DNA of 37,096 nt from DASVRA01 sp036388855 (GCA_036388855.1 DASVRA010000008.1:1-37096), one strand, 5' to 3'; positions 1 to 9,406 are shown, counted from the stretch's first letter. Notes: a model not told the origin generated them from the letters alone. Made by a program: numbers and translations.

Positions 1-1
1 C

Positions 2-100
2 CACGCGCTCGTGGCCGACGGCATCGTTCCGGCTCTTCTGCCGAAACAGCAGGACACGACCGGGAGCATCGGCACGGATGGTCCGAAGCCCACGCGGTGA
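2..100 (+). CDS. C-terminal end of an unrecognised protein (partial)
   Basis: An open frame enters from the left edge and ends at TGA 98-100. It gives about 32 residues that begin HALVADGIVPALLPKQQ and end in a polar tail rich in Gly, Thr, Asp and Lys. The frame is open over all visible bases and is followed by a gap holding the rpoD terminator, so it would converge on rpoD. No family can be assigned from so short a tail, and chance openness in GC-rich DNA is possible. Confidence 0.35.
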   Translation, partial: HALVADGIVPALLPKQQDTTGSIGTDGPKPTR

Positions 101-130
101 GAGCGGAGCGACAGGAAGAAACAGCATCAG

Positions 131-158
131 AAAAGGAAAAGGCGGGCCAAAGCCCGCC
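131..158 (-). terminator. Rho-independent terminator of rpoD
   Basis: The 7-bp GC stem GGCGGGC/GCCCGCC lies at 141-147 and 152-158 with a 4-nt loop. Read on the minus strand it is followed by TTTTCCTTTT (131-140). It begins about 30 bases after the rpoD stop and has the stem plus U-rich tract of an intrinsic terminator. On the plus strand the tract after the stem is poor, so it mainly serves rpoD. Confidence 0.8.
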
Positions 159-187
159 TTCATCCCACAAGCCAGGGTGAACTGACG

Positions 188-2161
<1,974 letters not shown>

Positions 2162-2347
2162 AAACGTCTCCGCCCCCGGCCGGCGGGCTGGGGGACAAGG
2201 CAAGATGGACCGCCGGGTCTCCGCTTCAAGACCCGCGGCCGTCCAAGATGGTTCCCGGCTTGAGTGCGCGTCACAATGGCGCGGAGCATCAAGTCCCCGT
2301 GTGCGGATGTGGCGAGCGGGGGGTGTTTCGTCAAGCGCGGGGCAGGC

Positions 2348-2959
2348 TTACGCGGCGGCGGCCTTGGCCGCGTGGGCCGAGTCTTCCGCCAGAAGCCTGC
2401 GGGATTTCACGATCAGGTCGACCCAGTCGGCGAAGGCGGCGGCGAGCTGGAGCACCAGCTCCTTGAGGGCTCCATCTTTCAGGCAGCCGTCGTCCTCGAA
2501 GGCGTCGTCGGTGACCCGCCCAAGATAGGCCTCGGGCTGCTGCATCACCGGCATGTTCAGGAACACGCAGGCCTGGCGCAACTGGTGGTTGGCGCCGAAG
2601 CCGCCGATGGCGCCGGGCGAGGCGCTGACAATCGCGGCAGGCTTCTTGTCCCAGACGCTCTGGCCATAGGGACGCGAGCCCACGTCGATGGCGTTCTTCA
2701 GGACGCCCGGGACGCCGCGGTTGTATTCGGGCGTGCAGAACAAGACGCCGTCGGCCGCCGCGATCCGCTCGCGGAAGTGGGCGTAGGCTTCGGGGGAGTC
2801 GGCGTCGTAATCCTGGTTGTAGAGCGGCAGTTCGCCGATCTCGACGATGGAGCAGTCCAACTTGTCGGACGCGAAGGCGCAGATCGAGCGGGCGACCTTG
2901 CGATTGAGGCTGTCGTGGCGAAGGCTGCCGACCACGATGGCGATCTTGTGCCTGGGCAT
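2348..2959 (-). CDS. NADPH-dependent FMN reductase family protein
   Basis: A 203-aa flavodoxin-fold oxidoreductase of the SsuE/ChrR(chromate)/azoreductase-like group. It is expected to use NAD(P)H to reduce bound FMN or a quinone or other acceptor in the cytosol. The N-terminal strand-loop KIAIVVGSLRHDSLNR (about 5-20) is the FMN phosphate loop. PEYNRGVPGVLKNAIDVGSR (about 78-97) is the family signature around the flavin ring. The start is ATG 2959 because GGAGGAG lies just upstream; a start 30 bases earlier is less likely. The gene lies 90 bases downstream of the DUF1801 gene in the same direction, so the two may be co-transcribed. The physiological substrate cannot be told from sequence. 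Confidence 0.9.
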   Translation of the reverse strand: MPRHKIAIVVGSLRHDSLNRKVARSICAFASDKLDCSIVEIGELPLYNQDYDADSPEAYAHFRERIAAADGVLFCTPEYNRGVPGVLKNAIDVGSRPYGQSVWDKKPAAIVSASPGAIGGFGANHQLRQACVFLNMPVMQQPEAYLGRVTDDAFEDDGCLKDGALKELVLQLAAAFADWVDLIVKSRRLLAEDSAHAAKAAAA

Positions 2960-3049
2960 GGGGCGCTCCTCCAAGCTGCGCCCGTCCAACCCCGGCTGAG
3001 GGAAAAGGTTTCGCGGTCGCTTTGCCAGACGCCGGTTTCGCGACCTCCC

Positions 3050-3502
3050 TCAAGCGGTCTTTGGACGCTTCCGAGAGCTACCGGGGCCAGCGGTAGCTCG
3101 CGCCGACGTGTTCAGCGCGACGGCGCCGCGAATGAGCGCCTTCAGCGCCTCTTCATCAATCTCATCGCCCTCATGGATGTCGATGGCGCGCCTCGTGTTG
3201 CCTTCGAGACTGGAGTTGAACAGGCGTGAAGGGTCGTCCAGCGAGGCGCCCCTGGCGAAGGTCATCTTCACGACCGTCTTGTAGGTCTCGCCGGTGCAGA
3301 TGATTCCGGCGTGCTCCCACACCGGAACCCCTCTCCACTTCCACGCCTCGACCACTTCGGGGTCGGCCTGCTTGATGAGCATCCGGACCCGAGCCAGCGT
3401 CTCGCCCCGCCAATCGCCCAGTTCCTTGATTCTCGCGTCGATCAGCTGAGGGGGAGTGTCTCCGCCTTCTCCATCGTTCGAACCGCTCTTGCCCTTCACC
3501 AT
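3050..3502 (-). CDS. DUF1801 (YdhG-like) domain protein
   Basis: A 150-aa soluble protein. The core from about residue 20 to 125 shows the DUF1801 pattern: a helix with LGDWRGETLARVRMLIKQ, then VEAWKWRGVPVWEHAG, then a strand region TYKTVVKMTFARGASL and a C-terminal helix DEEALKALIRGAVALN. Family members are small alpha/beta proteins, often annotated as YdhG-like or iron-chaperone-like, without a firm biochemical role. The start at 3502 (MVKGKSGSNDG) is preceded by GAGG at a slightly long spacing. It begins 16 bases after the stop of the upstream oxygenase gene, so the two are probably one transcript. Confidence 0.85.
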   Translation of the reverse strand: MVKGKSGSNDGEGGDTPPQLIDARIKELGDWRGETLARVRMLIKQADPEVVEAWKWRGVPVWEHAGIICTGETYKTVVKMTFARGASLDDPSRLFNSSLEGNTRRAIDIHEGDEIDEEALKALIRGAVALNTSARATAGPGSSRKRPKTA

Positions 3503-3518
3503 GGTTGTCGCCGCCTCG

Positions 3519-4586
3519 CTAGACGGCCTCCACGGCGTAGTCATCGCCGTAGAACTTGCTGGTGCTGCGGGTGTGGAAGGTGATGGCCTTGATCGGCTCG
3601 TATTTGGGCGGGCCCAGGCCCGGCAGCACCTCCAGGACTTCATCCTCCCACAGATAAACGTTGGTGGGGAAAGACACCCTGGCGCGCGTCAGGTGCGAGG
3701 AGTCGGTCGGCTTGCCCACGCGGTGCGTCGTCGAAGGCAGCCGGTCGTTGGAAATCCGCTGCATGTAGTCGCCGGTGTTGATGATGATCGAACCGTGCGG
3801 CGCGACCATTCGCACCCACTTGCCGCTGCGGTGGTTCCAGACCTGCAGCCCGTCGGTTCGTGACGCCGGGAGCATGGTGAACAGGTCCACGTCTTCGTGC
3901 CCGAGCAGCCGGCCGGCGCCGGAGCGAGCCTGGTCCTCGGTCATCGGCGGGTAGTAGTTCAGGCGCAGGCCGAAATTGGTGCCCGTGAGCTTGCGGACGT
4001 AGATGTGAGGGTCGCAGCCGAGGCCCTGGAACATGGCCTGAGCGATGGGTTTGAACAGCGCTTCGTGCGCGAGCACGAGGCGGCGGAACCGCCGCTCGAA
4101 ATCCGCCCGCGGCCAATGGTCTTCCGCCCGGAACGGCGCGTCGCGACGATGGGGAACATCGAACGCGCGCCGGCACGAGACCCACCCCTCGACCAGGTCG
4201 GGATGGATGTCGCTGGTTTCCTCGAGCGGGAAATAGCCCTGGCTGACGGAGCCGTGGCGCTCGGCGCGGAAGCGCATCTTGTCCGCGAGCGGGGTGGAGG
4301 TGAACAGCTCGAGGACGTCGTCCTGGGCCTGGTCGTAGAGCGAGGTGTCGACGCCGTGGCCGACGAGGACCGCGAAGCCGATCTCCCCCAGCGCGGTCCC
4401 GAATTGCTCGGCGAAGCGCGCCCGGTCCCCGGCGTCGCCGCGAAGGAACTGCTCCAGATCGAGCGTGGCGATCCGATAGTCCTCGTCGAACTGGTCGCCC
4501 TCGTCCTCCGCCAGCCGATAGGTGTGGGTCTTGTTGACCTGATCGTACTGCTTGAACTCGAGGTTCAGGGCGTTGGGCTGGGTCAT
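3519..4586 (-). CDS. 2-oxoglutarate/Fe(II)-dependent oxygenase, isopenicillin N synthase-like
   Basis: A 355-aa member of the IPNS-like 2OG-Fe(II) dioxygenases. An N-terminal DIOX_N-like region (about 40-160) contains EIGFAVLVGHGVD. The catalytic jelly-roll follows from about 195. The iron ligands appear as H230 and D232 in GHEDVDLFTML and H288 in PSTTHRV. The 2-oxoglutarate-binding RxS is R303/S305 in RARVSFPTN. All residues for catalysis are therefore present. Such enzymes hydroxylate or desaturate small molecules; the substrate here is unknown and no biosynthetic cluster surrounds it. It starts at ATG 4586, is the first gene of a leftward set with DUF1801 and a flavin reductase, and is divergent from the DUF2975 operon across about 139 bases. 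Confidence 0.93.
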   Translation of the reverse strand: MTQPNALNLEFKQYDQVNKTHTYRLAEDEGDQFDEDYRIATLDLEQFLRGDAGDRARFAEQFGTALGEIGFAVLVGHGVDTSLYDQAQDDVLELFTSTPLADKMRFRAERHGSVSQGYFPLEETSDIHPDLVEGWVSCRRAFDVPHRRDAPFRAEDHWPRADFERRFRRLVLAHEALFKPIAQAMFQGLGCDPHIYVRKLTGTNFGLRLNYYPPMTEDQARSGAGRLLGHEDVDLFTMLPASRTDGLQVWNHRSGKWVRMVAPHGSIIINTGDYMQRISNDRLPSTTHRVGKPTDSSHLTRARVSFPTNVYLWEDEVLEVLPGLGPPKYEPIKAITFHTRSTSKFYGDDYAVEAV

Positions 4587-4670
4587 GCGCGGAGTTTAGC
4601 GTTTGCGGCCGGACAGGGCGAGGGGGGGAATCGTATCGCCCGGGGGATTTACCGCTGCGTAATAAGCCCC

Positions 4671-4699
4671 TTGACGTCCGGCGATAATAGTCTTATCGT
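4671..4699 (+). promoter_or_regulatory. Putative sigma-70 promoter of the DUF2975 operon
   Basis: TTGACG at 4671-4676 resembles a -35 element. With a 17-base spacer it is followed by TATCGT at 4694-4699, an acceptable alphaproteobacterial -10. Transcription would start near 4706, giving a leader of about 20 bases with the ribosome-binding site GGAGGAGG (4713-4720). The -10 lies inside the CGATAA half-site array, so a protein bound there would block RNA polymerase. Confidence 0.5.
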
Positions 4700-4709
4700 C
4701 TGTCGATAA
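4682..4709 (+). promoter_or_regulatory. Operator-like array of three alternating CGATAA half-sites
   Basis: CGATAA (4682-4687), TTATCG (4693-4698) and CGATAA (4704-4709) are exact copies in alternating orientation. Each pair is separated by exactly 5 bases (11-base period, about one helical turn). Any two neighbours form a perfect inverted repeat. The array covers the predicted -10 and start site of the operon that encodes an XRE-type regulator. The inference is autoregulation by that small HTH protein. Confidence 0.6.
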
Positions 4710-4725
4710 TACGGAGGAGGCACAC

Positions 4726-5247
4726 TTGTCATCCAGCTACGCTGCGGCCCTTGGAGCTTCGCGAACGCTCCTGAGGATATTCCGCGTTTTCAACCTCATC
4801 ACCGGCGCGCTCCTCATCGCGTTCCTCTTCGCGAGCTTCGTGTTCGAGCCGGTGTTCCAGGAGTTTTTCACCAAGCGGCCGCCGCGCATCGAGCCTGGGC
4901 TGCTCATTCCCGCCCTGCGCATCTGGTTGCTGCTCGCCGCGCCGATCATAGCCGTGATCCACGTTCTGCTCTCGCGTCTCCTGGCGATGGTCGAGACGGT
5001 CCGGGCCGGCGATCCGTTCGTCTCGGAGAATGCGGCGCGGATGAAGACGATCGCCTGGTGCATGCTGGGCATTCAGTTGTTCGACCTCACGTGCGGGGTG
5101 ATGGCGGCGACCATGAACGCCGCGGGCTCGAACATCGACTGGTCCTTCAACCTCACGGGCTGGGCCGCGGTGGCGCTGCTGTTCGTGCTGGCCCGGGTAT
5201 TCGAGGAGGGCGCGCGTATCCGCGACCACCTGGAAGCGATGATCTGA
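4726..5247 (+). CDS. DUF2975 domain membrane protein
   Basis: A 173-aa inner-membrane protein with four predicted hydrophobic helices (roughly residues 18-42, 60-88, 108-132 and 142-162) and a loop containing GDPFVSENAARMKTIAWCML, the characteristic DUF2975 motif between helices 2 and 3. The start is TTG at 4726, chosen because GGAGGAGG lies 5 bases upstream and no ATG is nearby. DUF2975 genes are very often followed by a small YozG-like HTH regulator, as here with a 1-base gap. The function is not known. The pairing suggests a membrane partner that modulates, or is controlled by, the regulator. Confidence 0.88.
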   Translation: MSSSYAAALGASRTLLRIFRVFNLITGALLIAFLFASFVFEPVFQEFFTKRPPRIEPGLLIPALRIWLLLAAPIIAVIHVLLSRLLAMVETVRAGDPFVSENAARMKTIAWCMLGIQLFDLTCGVMAATMNAAGSNIDWSFNLTGWAAVALLFVLARVFEEGARIRDHLEAMI

Positions 5248-5248
5248 C

Positions 5249-5506
5249 ATGGCCATCCTCGTGAAGCTCGACGACGTCCTGTACGCCCGCCGCATGACCC
5301 TCACCGAGCTGGCGGGGAAGGTCGGCATCACCCTAGCGAACCTGTCCATTCTCAAGACCGGCAAGGCGAAAGGCGTCCGCTTCGCCACCCTCGAAGCCAT
5401 CTGCGACGTGCTCGACTGCCAGCCCGGCGATCTGCTGGGGTTCGAGCGCGCCGGCGAAGGCGACGAAGAGGCGCCCGCCGCCGCCGGTCGGGGAGGCCGC
5501 TCATGA
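5249..5506 (+). CDS. Small XRE-family (YozG-like) HTH transcriptional regulator
   Basis: An 85-aa Cro/C1-type helix-turn-helix protein. The HTH spans about residues 9-65. MTLTELAGKVGITLANLSIL gives the scaffold and recognition helices, followed by KGVRFATLEAICDVLDCQPGDLL, the closing helices typical of YozG-like proteins. There is a short acidic/Ala-rich C-terminal tail and no ligand domain. It starts at ATG 5249, one base after the DUF2975 stop, and its stop overlaps the next start in ATGA. It is the best candidate to bind the CGATAA array ahead of the operon; that link is inferred from location only. Confidence 0.92.
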   Translation: MAILVKLDDVLYARRMTLTELAGKVGITLANLSILKTGKAKGVRFATLEAICDVLDCQPGDLLGFERAGEGDEEAPAAAGRGGRS

Positions 5507-6192
5507 CCCCGATGACCTGGATACACATCGGCGGCGGGCTGACCGCCCTTCTGGCCGGTGTCGTCGGGATCGCCGCACGGAAGGGTGGCCGGGTGCACGC
5601 GGGGGCCGGAACCTTGTTCGCGGCCGCCATGATCGTGCTCGGAGTCACGGCCACGATCCTGGCGCGGCTGGAGGCGGACACCGGCTCGGGGCTGGGCGGC
5701 GTCCTGGTCTGCTATTTCGTCGCGACGTCCTGGGTCACCGCCCGCCGTCGGGACGGCGCCACGGGCAAATTCGAAATCGTCGCCTGCGTTCTCGCGTTCG
5801 GCGCCGCCGCGATGATGGCATGGGGCGCTCTCGCCGGAGCCGCGAGCACACCGGCGGGTCCGGGCCCGATCTTCGCCGTTGCCGGGGTGTGCCTGATCGC
5901 CGGCGCGCTCGACCTCCATGCGGTCCTGCGCAAGAAATTGGCGACCGCTCAGCGCCTGTCGCGGCACCTCTGGCGGATGTGCTTCGCCTTCTTCATCGCC
6001 ACCGGATCCTTCTTCATCGGCCAGCAGGACGTCATGCCCGCGGCCGTGCGCGGATCGCCAATTCTCTTTGTCCTGGGCTTCGCTCCATTGGCCCTGATGC
6101 TCGTCTGGCTCGCGCGCATCCGCTTCTCGAAGTTGATCGCGCGCTGCAGGCCGCTCCAGGCAGGCCCGGCGCCGCGCGCACAGCAGATCTGA
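5503..6192 (+). CDS. Multi-pass membrane protein, DUF2306-like
   Basis: A 229-aa protein with about seven hydrophobic segments spread over its length. The N-terminal HIGGGLTALLAGVVGIAARK followed by GGRVHAGAG, and the later segment LSRHLWRMCFAFFIATGSFF, recur in an uncharacterised family of bacterial membrane proteins resembling DUF2306. Conserved His residues in membrane-adjacent positions could bind a metal or haem, but this is speculative. Its ATG overlaps the HTH stop (ATGA), so translation is probably coupled, placing it firmly in the operon. A DUF2306 assignment is moderate; membrane location is near certain. Confidence 0.75.
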   Translation: MTPMTWIHIGGGLTALLAGVVGIAARKGGRVHAGAGTLFAAAMIVLGVTATILARLEADTGSGLGGVLVCYFVATSWVTARRRDGATGKFEIVACVLAFGAAAMMAWGALAGAASTPAGPGPIFAVAGVCLIAGALDLHAVLRKKLATAQRLSRHLWRMCFAFFIATGSFFIGQQDVMPAAVRGSPILFVLGFAPLALMLVWLARIRFSKLIARCRPLQAGPAPRAQQI

Positions 6193-6193
6193 G

Positions 6194-6637
6194 ATGGCCT
6201 CCAGCCTCGCTCCCACCTCTCCCAGCCCGAGGGGCAGGGGCGACAGCGAAGTCTCGCTGGCGCGGCTATACGTCTTGCGCGCGAACTACCTCGTCTGGGC
6301 TGTCGCCGGGGTCTTTGTCGCCCTGCCCCCGTTGATCACCCCCGATCCGACCGCCCGTGGGATGATCGACAGCATGTTCGGAGGCTTGTGGGTGATGGGA
6401 CTTCTAGGCGTCCGCTACCCGTTGCAAATGCTTCCAATCTTCCTGTTCGAATTCGTGTGGAAGACGATCTGGGTGCTTGCTTTCGGCCTGCCGCAGTGGC
6501 TGGCCGGGGGAGGCTCGCCGCGACTGAACGAAGACCTCATCGCCATCGGCAACGGCCCGATCTTGTTCGGGCTCATCATCCCGTGGGGCTACGTCTACCG
6601 CCACTACGTCAGGCAGCCGGCGGAGCGCTGGCGCTGA
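6194..6637 (+). CDS. Small uncharacterised membrane protein, last gene of the DUF2975 operon
   Basis: A 147-aa protein with three or four hydrophobic segments (about 25-46, 62-80, 85-105 and 120-138). The pattern SLARLYVLRANYLVWAV near the N-terminus, MLPIFLFEFVWKTIWVLAFG in the middle and IPWGYVYRHYV near the end belongs to a recurring family of unknown function that I recognise only by pattern. The start ATG at 6194 is one base after the previous stop, so it is co-transcribed with the three genes before it. No catalytic motif is visible. Confidence 0.75.
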   Translation: MASSLAPTSPSPRGRGDSEVSLARLYVLRANYLVWAVAGVFVALPPLITPDPTARGMIDSMFGGLWVMGLLGVRYPLQMLPIFLFEFVWKTIWVLAFGLPQWLAGGGSPRLNEDLIAIGNGPILFGLIIPWGYVYRHYVRQPAERWR

Positions 6638-6721
6638 TCCTTTCGACCCATTGCGGGCGTTCGGCCATCACCGCATGATAGGTTCGCAAGGTTTGACGGG
6701 GGCCGCGCGATCTTCCGACTG

Positions 6722-7459
6722 ATGAAGCTTCGCCCGCCCCATGGGTGGCCCGCCGTCTGGTGGGAACTGGCCGTTGTGACTCTCGGCGTGCTCATCGCTC
6801 TGGGCGCCCAACAGTGGGCCGACGAGTGGGAATGGGCAGGCAGGGTCAATCTCTCTAGGGCGGCGCTGCGCGATGAGCTGGCCGAGCACTACACCTGGTC
6901 AGTGGAATGGCGGATGGTTTCGCCTTGCTTGTTGCGACAGGTGGATACGCTGCAACAGCGCGTGCTCGCGAGCGGCGCCACGCTCGAACCCGCGCCGGTG
7001 TTTTCCGAGCCGACCTTCAGCTACGTCATCCGGCTTCCGAGCAAGGAATACGGGCGCAGCGCCTTTGATGCAGCGATCGGCGACGGGGTTGCGCAGCGGT
7101 TCGATCCGGCGTTCCGGCGCGAGTTGAACTCCCACTACGCCCAGGCCGACTTCATGGCGGCGATGACGCGGCAGAACGGCGACGACTATCAGGAACTGTT
7201 CGGCCTCGGCCGCCCGATACCGCTCGACCCGGGGGTGCGCTTTGCGCTCGTGCGGACGCTCGACAGGCTTCGCGGGCGGATCGAGTTCATGGATCTTCTG
7301 TCGGGTCAGCTGATCGACCACGTCATGAGAGTGGGAATGGTTCCCCCGGCGTCGCAAGTGCGCCGTGATGTCGAGCGCTTCGGCGCCTACCGCTTCTGCA
7401 GGGCGCAGCGCCTTCCCCTCCGCTCGTGGAAGGAAGCGACGACTCCGGTACCGAATTGA
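6722..7459 (+). CDS. Hypothetical protein with an N-terminal membrane anchor
   Basis: A 245-aa protein. Residues about 10-30 (WWELAVVTLGVLIALGAQQW) form one transmembrane helix close to the N-terminus. The remainder is soluble and mainly helical, with many Arg and Glu residues and no recognised motif. Proteins with this layout are common in Caulobacterales and sphingomonads and have no assigned role. The start at 6722 is the first ATG in frame and lacks a clear Shine-Dalgarno sequence. It lies 84 bases after the DUF2975 operon, so it may be a read-through member or separate, and it converges on dnaG. Confidence 0.65.
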   Translation: MKLRPPHGWPAVWWELAVVTLGVLIALGAQQWADEWEWAGRVNLSRAALRDELAEHYTWSVEWRMVSPCLLRQVDTLQQRVLASGATLEPAPVFSEPTFSYVIRLPSKEYGRSAFDAAIGDGVAQRFDPAFRRELNSHYAQADFMAAMTRQNGDDYQELFGLGRPIPLDPGVRFALVRTLDRLRGRIEFMDLLSGQLIDHVMRVGMVPPASQVRRDVERFGAYRFCRAQRLPLRSWKEATTPVPN

Positions 7460-7561
7460 GGAGCAGACAGCCGTTCGGAAGGCGCCGTCGATCGCTTGCA
7501 GGCCAGTCCTTTCGGAGGGTCCGCCAAGCGAACGATGGTGGATTGTGATCGCGGCGGAGGC

Positions 7562-8210
7562 TCAAACAGTCAGGAGCTCATCGTCGTGTTGTAGGATGGT
7601 CAAGTCACTCATCATCCTTTCTAGGTTCAGTCGTCGAGTTCTAAGTTGAATGCGCCGCTGAAAAGCGCCAGGACTATGGCTCTCCTTCGAGTCCGCCAGC
7701 TCCTGTTCAATGGCAGCAAGACCGACAACTGCTCGGAAAGACCTTTGCCATTGCTTCTCTGCATCCGTATTACCTTCTACCAAGAAAGCCAAGACTGGTA
7801 CTTCATGGGCTATACGATACACTGTCTGATATAGTTCCTGAACACCTGCAGCATAAATGTATTGTTCTGCGAGGGATTCTTCAAATTCACCCTCTTGTAG
7901 GGTATCCAATAAGGGTTCCATTAATGGCTGAAGCTCGCCTCTACCAAAACCGTATGTAGCAAACTCTTCAATGTAGTCAGCGAGCCACTTCGGGTTCTTC
8001 TTTGCAGCCTCCGCTACCGAAGCGTGAAACCGCTTCACCCGCTTCTCTAATACGTTCTTAGCTGACTTATTTAGCAGTCCGCGAAAGGCGCTAATCGTGT
8101 CTGCTTTAAAGCTTCCGCCCTTAAATTTATATTGGTTGAACGCTGTATAGAATTTGTCTCGTAAATCGGACCAGTACTGCTCTGAGAGGTCACGATCAGT
8201 GATGGAAAAC
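7562..8210 (-). other. Low-GC segment forming the 3' third of dnaG
   Basis: Hand counts of the 60-base lines from 7561 to 8220 give 37 to 60 percent GC, about 48 percent overall. The flanking dnaG and neighbouring genes are near 70 percent. The switch is abrupt near 8200-8220, which is residue about 400, the end of the catalytic domain. The reading frame continues without a break across it. Confidence 0.85.
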
Positions 8211-9406
8211 GAGAGGCGGCGCAGCCTCGCTTTGAAGGAGGCCCGCCGTTCCGGTGTGTCGAGAGGTTCTAGGTCGCGTTCGCGAATGAACAGCGCCTCC
8301 ACGAACGGCGTGGTGCTCCCCAGCTGCGCCTTCAGCGCGCCCGGCCCCTGCTCGCGCAGGACGTCGTCGGCGTCCTTGCCGCCGGTCAGGGCGGCGAAGC
8401 GGAAGGAGCGGCCGGGCTTGAGCAGGGGGAGCGCGCGGTCGATGGCGCGGCCGGCGGCGCGCCGCCCCGCCGGATCGGCGTCGAAGGCCAAGGTGGGCTC
8501 GGGGTGGAGGCGCCAGAGCATCTCCATCTGCTGCTCGGTCAGCGAGGTGCCCATGGGGGCGGCGGCGGCAACGCCGGCGCGCTGGCAGGCGATCACGTCC
8601 ATGTAGCCCTCGACCACCACCAGGGCGGCCCCCTCCCCGCCCGCGTGCAGCAGGCGGCGCGCCTCGGGCAGGCCGTAGAGGGTGCGGCTCTTGTCGAAGA
8701 GGGAAGTGTCCGGGCCGTTCAGGTATTTGGCGCGCGCCTCGGGATTGAGCGCGCGGCCCCCGAAGGAGATGATCCGGCCGCGGCCGTCGGCGATCGGGAA
8801 GATCACCCGCTCGCGGAAGCGGTCGTAGGGGGCGCCGCCGTCTTCGGGTGCGATCATCAGGCCGGCCTCGACCAGCTCGGCGGGCTTGGCGCCCTTGGCG
8901 ACGAGGTAGTCCTTCAGCCGGGTGCGCTCGGCGGGGGCATGGCCGATGCGGAAGCGGGCCCATTCCGGCTCTTTCAGTCCGCGATGGGTCAGGTAGTCGC
9001 GCGCCTCGCGGCCGGAGGGACGGCGCAGTTCGGCCTCGAACCAAGCGGCGGCGGCCTCGACCCAGTCGGCGAGGCCCTGGCGCTTCTCCGCCTCGCGCGC
9101 GGCGCGGGGGTCGGGCGCGGGCAGCGGCACGCCGGCCTCGGCGGCCAGCCGTTCGACGGCCTCGGTGAAGGAGAGCCGCTCGGTCTCCTGCAGAAAGGAG
9201 ATCAGGTCGCCGTGCTTGCCCGAGGAGAAGTCGTGCCAGAAGCCCTTGTCGTCGTTGACGAAGAAGGAGGGCGTCTTCTCCTTGGAGAAGGGCGAGAGGC
9301 CGGCGTACTCCCGCCCCTGACGGCGCAGCTTGACCGTGCGGCCGATCACGTCCGAAAGCCGGACGCGGGCCTTGATCTCCTCGAGGAAACGGTCGTCGAA
9401 GCGCAT
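7562..9406 (-). CDS. dnaG: DNA primase DnaG
   Basis: This enzyme makes RNA primers for chromosome replication and works with the DnaB helicase. The product is 614 aa. The N-terminal CHC2-type region (1-95) keeps the fold signature around EKTPSFFVNDDKGFWHDF, but the four zinc ligands are replaced (S38, S41, D59, S62). The core and Toprim domains span about 110-380. The catalytic acidic motifs are EGYMDV (266-271) and DADPAGR (309-315), and FGGRAL at about 215-220 is intact. The C-terminal DnaB-binding domain (about 400-614) aligns by pattern with other alphaproteobacterial primases (KWLADYIEEFATYGFGRGEL; later SFRAVVGLAAIEQELA). This last third is encoded by DNA of about 48 percent GC, unlike the rest. 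Start ATG 9406. It is separated from rpoD by an accessory region. Confidence 0.96.
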   Translation of the reverse strand: MRFDDRFLEEIKARVRLSDVIGRTVKLRRQGREYAGLSPFSKEKTPSFFVNDDKGFWHDFSSGKHGDLISFLQETERLSFTEAVERLAAEAGVPLPAPDPRAAREAEKRQGLADWVEAAAAWFEAELRRPSGREARDYLTHRGLKEPEWARFRIGHAPAERTRLKDYLVAKGAKPAELVEAGLMIAPEDGGAPYDRFRERVIFPIADGRGRIISFGGRALNPEARAKYLNGPDTSLFDKSRTLYGLPEARRLLHAGGEGAALVVVEGYMDVIACQRAGVAAAAPMGTSLTEQQMEMLWRLHPEPTLAFDADPAGRRAAGRAIDRALPLLKPGRSFRFAALTGGKDADDVLREQGPGALKAQLGSTTPFVEALFIRERDLEPLDTPERRASFKARLRRLSFSITDRDLSEQYWSDLRDKFYTAFNQYKFKGGSFKADTISAFRGLLNKSAKNVLEKRVKRFHASVAEAAKKNPKWLADYIEEFATYGFGRGELQPLMEPLLDTLQEGEFEESLAEQYIYAAGVQELYQTVYRIAHEVPVLAFLVEGNTDAEKQWQRSFRAVVGLAAIEQELADSKESHSPGAFQRRIQLRTRRLNLERMMSDLTILQHDDELLTV

